From positions 62,001 to 126,000 of the forward strand of contig JAQOTA010000013.1 in the NCBI GenBank assembly GCA_029532415.1: a DNA stretch of 64,000 nt, given 5' to 3'. Below the pieces are notes generated by a model. The model did no database searches. It was not told the origin of the DNA and saw only the letters and a program-made list of their open reading frames with translations. Source of the DNA: Marasmius tenuissimus (Eukaryota; Basidiomycota; Agaricomycetes; Agaricales; Marasmiaceae). Below, piece after piece: positions 56,854-64,000 of the stretch (its first letter is position 1; every line of letters begins with the position of its first letter). Made by a program: the position numbers and the translations under genes.

Positions 56854-57999
56854 ATGTCAAGAGCACTGTCGTCTCTGAGCTCCTCTGCACGGTGTATCTC
56901 CTCTTTTCCCGCGAGCTCATCATCTGTCGCGCCTCGAATCTCAAGTAGGTGTCTTTTCTATGGTGATGAACTAAATGCTGAGGAGAAATAGGTCGTCATT
57001 ATGCTCAAGCAGTACTTCAAAAGCGGGCACAAACGGAACACTTCTCAAAATCACCACGACCTTCATACTTTGTGCAGCCAAATTGGAGGAATTCTGAAGA
57101 AGGAGCACATAACGGGGCATCGCGGAATGTCGGTCAGAGGAGAGAAAGTCAGGATAGACGGAGACACAGTACTGTTAAACCACGGCAGACAGAGTTGAAG
57201 CTGAGGGAGAGGGTCGACTATTCATCAATGAGCCAGCCAGATCCTGTTTTCAAGGAGCACCTTGACGGCCTTTTTCCTGGGCTTCAATTCCCTGAGGAGC
57301 TCGCAAGACGGGCGCTGACGCACGGCAGTCACCCTGCTGCGACCTATGGGCACAATTCCCATTTCAGTTTTCTTGGTACGTGACTGTTTGCTCCGTTGGG
57401 TGGCATAGTGCTCACTATTGTATTGCAACTATAGGTCGTCGGGTCCTTAGCTCTTACTTGCTCTTGCTTCTCTCCTCTTCAAAGAACCTTCGGCCCACGG
57501 ATGACTTGGAAGAGATTGTTTCTCGGACATTACACACGTACGTTTTGGGAGAGCATGTCGGGTCGAAATGGGGTCTGGGTCGTGTGATGAGGTGGACGCC
57601 AACAGTTAGCGCGGAAAAACTGGACTCGACTCCAGATAAAACTACACTACTGAGGAGCGCTGGGCTGTACAAGGTGCAGGGCGACGCTGTCGCTGCAGTG
57701 ATGGGTGCGATATATCATCAATTCGTGCGTTTTTCATCTTCTCGCCCCGCAAAACAACCTATACTGAACGCCTGCATCACACTTTTTAGGGTGGCTCTGT
57801 CGCCCACAGAGTATTCCATACTCGAGTACTGCCTTTAATTCTTCTAGGCAAGAAGCAAGATGGCTTGCCTTCTGCATTCCACGAAGACGCTCGGGCAATA
57901 TGCAATGAGATGGGTGGTTTGCAAGGACCGCTAGTCGTCACCTCTGCACCTACAAAACCTCGTTCTATGAATGAAGATGTCAATGCTCAGGCGTTATAG
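56854..57999 (+). CDS. mitochondrial large-subunit ribosomal protein, RNase III fold (mL57/MRPL15-like)
   Basis: Four exons (56854..56944, 56992..57375, 57435..57724 and 57790..57999) give 324 residues. The first 30 are Ser/Arg-rich without acids (MSRALSSLSSSARCISSFPA), a mitochondrial presequence. The RNase III-like domain follows: FPGLQFPEELARRALTHGSH, HFSFLGRRVLSSYLLL, VSRTLHTYVLGEHVGSKWGL and GDAVAAVMGAIYHQFGGSVAHRVFH. The catalytic acidic residues of true RNase III are not in their usual motif, as expected for the structural ribosomal relatives. No double-stranded-RNA-binding domain follows, which favours mL57 (yeast MRPL15) over mL44. Length is longer than yeast mL57. The role is structural, in the mitochondrial 54S subunit. 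Confidence 0.82.
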
Positions 58000-58602
58000 T
58001 AGGTGATACATCACGGAGTTAGAGTAACTTACCGTAAGTCAGCCATCGTTCTTTTTCGTCGTTGCGGAAGTTCAATGGATGTACACAGGATATTATCTAC
58101 TACTAATGTTAATACATATGAACCAAAATTTGACTCTCCTTTTGGCCTGGCGGAATCATGCTTCATCGCCCATGGCTGCCTGACACATGGTTACTGCTGA
58201 TCTGTTTTCGCATGGTTTTATGTTTTAGCGTGGCGCACCTTGGCGTACCTGTTTTGCCAGCTGATGTCAACGACAAAGTGGAACGGTTACGGATCAATGA
58301 AAACGGTCCGAACCTTCTCTTGTCCGCACGTTCGGACGCTGCATATCGGTTTCTGGTCTTTTCTGGTACGAATGCCAGGCTTCTTGAACAAGCAGGGAGG
58401 GCATCCTGAGGCCTTTTGCGTCGCCATGCACACCTTCGAGTTGCTGATCGATCAAATCCTGATGTTGACGCTGCTTCGCCTTGGTTCTGCCAAGGCGCTC
58501 CTGACGATCATATTTTTGCTTAAATAGCTACTAGTCCAATCAACGGCAGCATTTTTTTCCCTCTTGCCTTGCTACGTGCGACTCCCAACCCCCCCTCCCC
58601 CC
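58000..58602. other. intergenic
   Basis: About 600 bp between two genes on the same strand. Short frames only; a C-rich leader directly precedes the next start codon. Confidence 0.5.
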
Positions 58603-59955
58603 ATGAGGGCCATACCTGCCACTCTTTTGTTCTTCGCTCCCTTTGCTCATGCTATCGACGCAATCTCGATTCTGGACATTATAGTCGGCACAGTCACCTC
58701 TCCCTTCCCATTTCAGTCCGACTTTGACATCGCGAAGGTCGCCGACCTGGCTGAATCCATTCCGAGCCATTCATGGGAGTACGGAGCTGCTGCTCAAGCT
58801 CTTCTCGAACTCTATGACCCTTACCTCTCCGTGTTCTCCCCCTCCCCATTTCCGGTCCCAACTCGCGAACCCCAATCCGTCCGAGCACTCAGTTATGCCA
58901 CTGAGAAAATCATCGTAGGCGAAAGAGCAGATGGGCTTTCTCCAGGAGATGGGTCAGTCGGGGATCCAGCGAGTCTGGGCGTCAGTGCCATCATGTTGGG
59001 CAAGACGGATGCGAAGTATGCTGAAGCTGCTAAAGGTCAGATGGATTACATCCTTCACGAGGCTCCGAGATTCTGGAACGGTGCGATTTCTCATAGAGCT
59101 GATGTTTCTGAGCTTTGGTACGTCGCCGTTTCTGTCTCTCCCAATATAATTTACTGATTATGTCGCGTCTTCTAATTTAGGGCGGACTTCATGTACATGG
59201 TTCCACCGTTCATGTCCTACTACGCCGTTGATACGAACGACACGACACTCCTCCAAGATAGCGTCAAGCTATGCAGCGACTACCGTCAAGTCCTTAAAGC
59301 CAACCTCACCGATACCCCCCACGACGGCGTCTGGGTCCATATCGTCGGCCCCCAAAGCCCTGATGATGGGCTTTGGGCTAGCGGTAACGGCTGGGCTGCA
59401 GGTGGCATGGCGAGAGTCCTAGCAACCGTCATGAAAGCTCCCTCGCACCTCACCCAGGGATGGGCAGATGAAGCCATCACCGACCTTACCACATGGATCA
59501 AAGAAATCATCGATGGGGCAAGAGGCGCCCCCATGGACAACGGCCTCCTTCGGAATTACCTTGACAACACATGGAACGATGGGCACGGCTTCGGAGAAAT
59601 CTCAGGTTCGGCGATGTTGGCTTCAGTCGTATATCGCATGGCAATTTTGCAGCCGGAGGTCTTTGGGGAGGAGTACATCTCCTGGGCGGATGGGATTCGG
59701 AAGGCTATCTCTGGCAATGATCACAATGGCGATCCCCGTGTCACTTTGACGGGAGTTGTACGACCTGCAGTCAACCCGCTGGGCTGGTTCGACACCAACC
59801 CGTTCGAGACGGGTAGTCCTGAGGGCCAGGCGTTTGTTGTCCTCATGTACGCAGGCTGGAGAGACTGCGTTCGCGCTGGAAAGTGCAACACTACTACTGG
59901 GGCTACGAAGGCTACCAAACGCCATAGGCGCGCGCTTGTAAAGCGCAACCACTAA
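58603..59955 (+). CDS. six-hairpin glycosidase (GH88/GH105-like), secreted
   Basis: Exons 58603..59117 and 59181..59955 (63-nt intron) give 429 residues. Residues 1-17 (MRAIPATLLFFAPFAHA) are a signal peptide. The mature protein reads LAESIPSHSWEYGAAAQALLE, WNGAISHRADVSELWADFMYM, PPFMSYYAVDTND, GLWASGNGWAAGGMARVLATV, NGLLRNYLDNTWNDGHGFGE, SGSAMLASVVYRMAIL and NPLGWFDTNPFETGSPEGQ, as in GH105-type unsaturated rhamnogalacturonyl hydrolases and their fungal relatives. The Asp residues in the DFMYM and DGHGFGE regions are candidates for catalysis. The basic tail (KRHRRALVKRNH) may be trimmed. It should act outside the cell on pectin-derived oligosaccharides; substrate is inferred. It is the intact paralogue of the split gene at 46963..50301. 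Confidence 0.88.
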
Positions 59956-60836
59956 ACCACGACGCTCCTTTCAACTTATACCCTCTACAAGTAACACATT
60001 CGTCGACTTCCAGTTACTTTGTTGTACACCTCATCGGTGTAGCAATTTTATGTACAGTAGTAGTGCTTGAAGTTTGAATACTTGCTGTAAACGCTTTGAC
60101 TTGTTGATATCAATAAGTTCTTTCGCATACTATCACTAGAGGTTTAGAAAATCAGGGTTATCAACATCATCATCCACCAGAAGAGTAACTCAGGCAGCTC
60201 TGGCGTGTCTGCCAGAAGATATGCGGCATCACAGGGCACTTCATGCCAAAAGTGGCCGTCGAGCTGAGGCACTGAAACATCGGGATTCCCACCAAATCTA
60301 GTAGGAAACGTGAAAGATATACCCCCAGATTCTCCGGAGAGATTTTTAAATTCAGCATTTACAGTACGAAGAATACTTCCGGCCTTTGGTACGAGCAACT
60401 TCCAGGCGATCGTTTAACCAGTGACCTCAGAGGCTGGATGTAACCAGCCTTCCCAAACGCGATCAACCGGCCAAGGCCCACCTCTGGTCGTCAAGGGAGG
60501 CCTGACGTTAGCTGACGTTCCGCCGGACCCTGTGTCGTCCAGGACAACTTGGCGATTTCCAAGGCACTTCGTTCCGCTGGAGCCTGGATCGAACGATGTG
60601 GCTTGATGTGGCGGGTGGCGGTGGGAAAAGGAGGCTCGGCGGAGGAGGACGAGGCCGAGTCAGAGCTCCCCCTAGATGTGTGGTGGCATCAAATGCCTGA
60701 CACTGGGCATTTGATATTCAACTCCTATCGACCTTATCGACCTCTTCAAGAACGATGGAATGGAGAAAGCTGGGATGGCAAAAAATACAAAACTACTAAT
60801 ACATACAATTTCGCCGAGTCACAGCCTATTTAGGCC
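59956..60836. other. intergenic with one unassigned frame
   Basis: About 880 bp between convergent genes. A minus-strand frame, 60144..60398 (84 codons: AGSILRTVNAEFKNLSGESG, DGHFWHEVPCDAAYLLADTP), looks protein-like and could be a gene remnant, but I do not recognise it. A plus frame at 60549..60833 is likewise unassigned. Confidence 0.4.
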
Positions 60837-63800
60837 TTACATTGTAGAGAAATCTTGCGATCGCAGCAGATCATCTATCCCTGTCATGTACAGATTCCAG
60901 TCCGCCGACCTGCAGTAAGGATAAAATCTCGTAAAGACCCTCCCCGAAGAGAGACGAACTGGCAGACTTACCCAAAGCCATGGTTCAAAGGCCCTACCTG
61001 AGTACCATCTGGAAGGTTTCCTTGATCCTGACTTTCAGCCCCGAATGGCAAGAAGAACGCGTCTGGACCTTAGGGAAGTAGGGCACGTTCAGTGACAACC
61101 CATAACAGCAGATGGGAATTCATACATACCTAGGTTTCCAAACGCGGTCGATAACGATTCCGCCATAGTCCTGCTCGTGTAATCGGACTCTTGCAAGTTA
61201 TTCCCGAACGTCACACCCGACATGTCCGTGTTCGAGGGTTGATTAGGATACATGATGAACGGGTCATATGCGAACGTCTCATGCAATGGTAAACTCCCAA
61301 GTCCCGCGCTGGTCATGGGGAGCGAAAACTCAGGGAATTGAGCAGGTTGGAACCCAGGATTCATTGAATGTGGTTCTGGGAAACCAGAGGCAGGCATCGA
61401 AGAAGTCCCAGCCGCGGGTGCACTGGCACTAACGACACGCTTCGACCCGGCAATGGGCCTGGGATGACGAGAGACACTCGATTCCAACACTTCGACGCTG
61501 GAATCGGTGGAGTCTCCGTCTATTTCTCCGTCTTCGTCATCATAATCGCCGTTTTCCCCCTGAGCGATCATGGGTCTTTTCGTCGACAAGGAGGAAAAGT
61601 CACAAAGAGATAGTAGAGCGCTCAGGACATCGCAGAGCCTTCCAGATACCTGGGACCTGGAATGAAAACCTTAGTCAAAGATCAAGATAGTACCATGACA
61701 GAGGACAGGAACCTACACAGGCTCATATCTCTTCAATATCTCAGCACACCTCCGCACGTCCCCGAGCTCGCTAATCGTACTCGGTGATGTCCTCGCCCGT
61801 CTCCCCCTCAATGCATTGAGAAACAAGACGATCTACAAGTATGCGTTCAATATCGAGGGTCGCAGAGAACGGAAAATGTGCAAGAAAGAACTCACTGCGG
61901 ATGAATAGATTGCATTCTGAAATAGCCTCTAAGCCTAAACAGACAGCGCGAGAAAAGAAGGTCAAGCTCACCATTACAGTTGGGAATGGCCCAGGTCCAA
62001 ATCCACCTCCCCGTAGCGGTCCTGTCCCCAAAGTCCTCTGCTCCACCTCGACCAGATGAACCACACTCCTCGCGGCATTCGCACATATTGCTAAAGACGG
62101 GAATCGTTTGCCCAAGACTTCCTCCTCGCTCGTCGGTGATAAGAATGGTCGGTGAATCAGAAGTTGAACCCAGTAAAACGTAACGTGCAATATCGTTGAC
62201 TGAATAAAAAACGTTTTCGAAGGGTTTGACGGGTTCCATTTCACTTTGACGACGAAGAGAATTGGTTACTAAAGAGATGAGGATGGAGGACACAAACTTA
62301 CGATGTTCTGGAATTGTATCCACCCACTCGTTCAACGCGGAATCCAGTTCGGCTACGATCTTCTCGTTCCATTCTGGCCCCGTCATCCCCATTCTCGTCC
62401 ACATATCTGTCTTACGTACCGCGTACTAAAGAGGTGGTAGAGTGAGAATACTCGTGGATAAAGCAAGCACGGGATACTCACTATGGTACGCTGAGCAAAC
62501 CCAACGATATCCAACAGCTTCAGGAACGCAAACCAGTAACTTATCGTACAAGGTTTGTCAGGTGGCTGCCTGAAAGCCTGTTCCGGATCCTCGGTCTCCC
62601 AGTATTCGTCGTCACATTCTATCGGTAACGGGACGTCGAAGCTGCAGGTGCAATTGCTGTCAGTGACTGGAAAAAAAGGAATGAAAGCAGAAGTACTCAC
62701 TCGTCCGTGTGCATTGCCCTTGGCCTCCCCAAGAACGTACTCATCACGACATCTACGCTGACCAGCCCCCAGAACGCCCGGTTCCACATCTGACTCTCTA
62801 CGGTCGGTTTTGAACTTTGTTTTTCCGACGCGAAAGGTTGTTGGCGGTGGATGCCCAGGTCCTGCGCAAATCGTACACCAAGACCAAGCATTACCCAGCA
62901 CATTTCGGATGCGGAAGTGCCTTGTACGAAGTAGATGGCGATCTACCAAGGAATATTCGGATGAGGAAGAGGCTTTCGGAAGGGAAGCGAAAGGAAGAAG
63001 AAAGGGTGTCGCTTACACAGTACAATTGTAGTTCGTATATCGAGGGTGGCTCCATGAAGCTCGTCTTGATCAGCCTGATTTGTTTGAACCACTTCCACCC
63101 CGCACTGAGCCTTATTGAGTTGGTATCGGTCGGTGTGGTCGGCGTAGTTGAGGCCGAGTCCTCTGGCTCAGCTAACACACGGGGATCATCGGAGAATCTA
63201 GATGCCACGGCGCACATCACCAGCACTACCGCCGCGAAATGTGGGTCCTCTTCGTGTAACTTGTCTCTGAGGGATTTTTCGAATATCCCGCGATGTAGAA
63301 TGAGGAAGAAGGGGTTTACGTGCGCGAAATAGAGGTCAACCAGCGAAGATAGGAGGTCTGGCGGCGGGAACGTGTACTGGGGTGGTGATGGTTGAGGTGT
63401 CATCTGCCACTGTACTCGAAAAAAAGTCAGAATGACGACGGATGATGCCAAGTGAAACGAACGCACAGAATGAACATTCCAAAACTCCCCCCTCCTATTC
63501 ACGTTCATGGGGGCGCGCTTGGGAAGTGCGCGTTCCGGCTCGAATGCACGCTTCTTGTTCTGGTTCAGATCTTCCCCTGTCGTGCTGGTCTGGCTCTCCC
63601 CCACCGCCGACATCAGCAAGGTCAAACTACTCGATTGTCCAAAATGCCTTGTGTGGGCATGGTCGAGCTTCAAGTGTTTCACAAAATCCAGAATCAAGTC
63701 CGACGTCGGTGCATCGGGATCCTCGTTGTATTTGCAATCGTGATCGGGGGCCGGGGTCGATGCCGGTGTATAAAACGTGCTTATCATCGACGTCGACATT

Positions 63801-64000
63801 GGTGGGGATGTATTTGGAGACGACTTTGAACCGTCAGCACTTTTGAGCTCTTCAAGTTGTTCTTCTAAGTCGACGATACGCTTCGCGAGGTCCATTACGA
63901 GTTGTCGAAGAGCCTTCGGGTCCTCTGGCACAACATAGGGTTTTGTTTCCGACAGTATAGACTTGACGATGGATTGAATGGACTTTGTACCACGCGGGGT
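60837..64000 (-). CDS. fungal-specific transcription factor (XlnR-type), partial
   Basis: The gene runs off the right edge, so the start and the zinc cluster are outside the window. Visible from the edge inward: IQSIVKSILSETKPYVVPEDPKALRQLV, a coiled coil (MDLAKRIVDLEEQLEELKSA), a low-complexity linker, KHLKLDHAHTRHFGQSSSL, and the fungal_trans domain with DLYFAHVNPFFLILHRGIFEKSL, FAAVVLVMCAVASRFSDD, GWKWFKQIR and PPSIYELQLYC. Later exons give VMLGLGVRFAQDLGIHRQ, WNRAFWGLVSVDVVMSTFLGRP and LRGGGFGPGPFPTVM. The last exons end ...SADWNLYMTGIDDLLRS...-stop at 60837. It shares the motif order and the VPEDP linker with the gene at 15045..18577. It should be a nuclear regulator, of carbon-source or related genes by family analogy only. 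Confidence 0.88.

Noticed and set aside
56854..57999. True RNase III (Dicer or processing enzyme)
   Set aside because: The mitochondrial presequence, the lack of the acidic catalytic signature and the absence of a dsRNA-binding domain point to a structural ribosomal protein.

Overview
The window is nuclear DNA of a filamentous basidiomycete, most likely an Agaricomycete (mushroom-forming fungus). The signs are many short GT-AG introns of about 45-70 nt, protein families typical of that group (coiled-coil/F-box-like proteins, a TRANK1-like SF1 helicase, a PLAC8 protein, GT repeats of XlnR-type regulators, etherase-like and Gtt1-like glutathione transferases), intron-containing tRNA genes and degraded transposons. 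No species can be named from the sequence alone. Gene models below were spliced by eye from reading frame, GT/AG sites and family similarity.

Layout. 1-2.5 kb: two tandem paralogous single-pass membrane proteins (the first runs off the left edge). 2.9-4.6 kb: ribosomal protein eL20 and a divergently transcribed mitochondrial oxidoreductase-like protein. 5.8-13.2 kb: a very large, many-intron TRANK1-like helicase/TPR protein. 14-18.6 kb: a MAPEG protein convergent with a Zn2Cys6 transcription factor whose zinc cluster is built from two microexons. 18.6-25.5 kb: gene-poor, with two tRNA-Phe genes in opposite orientation, a WrbA-type flavoprotein, a small MITE and an 894-bp element with 212-bp terminal inverted repeats. 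25.5-36.4 kb: amino-acid permease, a small cysteine-rich protein, a diverged direct duplication, a PLAC8 protein and an ammonium transporter with GATA sites upstream. 37.9-44.7 kb: a disordered protein, two glutathione transferases and a secreted two-domain protein. 45.9 kb: tRNA-Pro. 47-60 kb: two six-hairpin glycosidase paralogues flank two F-box paralogues and a mitochondrial RNase III-fold ribosomal protein. 60.8-64 kb: a second XlnR-type regulator, cut by the right edge.

The clearest biological story is duplication followed by transposon damage. One of the two glycosidases is split by a 1,925-bp inverted-repeat element that carries a LINE fragment. One of the two F-box genes is split by a 217-bp CACTA-type MITE. 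In both cases removing the insert plus one target-site copy puts the reading frame back exactly. The F-box gene and the region upstream of it were duplicated as one segment, which left a promoter relic of the mitochondrial ribosomal gene behind. I found no CRISPR array, rRNA or prokaryotic-type operon, and no clear biosynthetic gene cluster. Nitrogen uptake genes (ammonium transporter, amino-acid permease) and detoxification genes (MAPEG, two GSTs, quinone reductase) are present but scattered.
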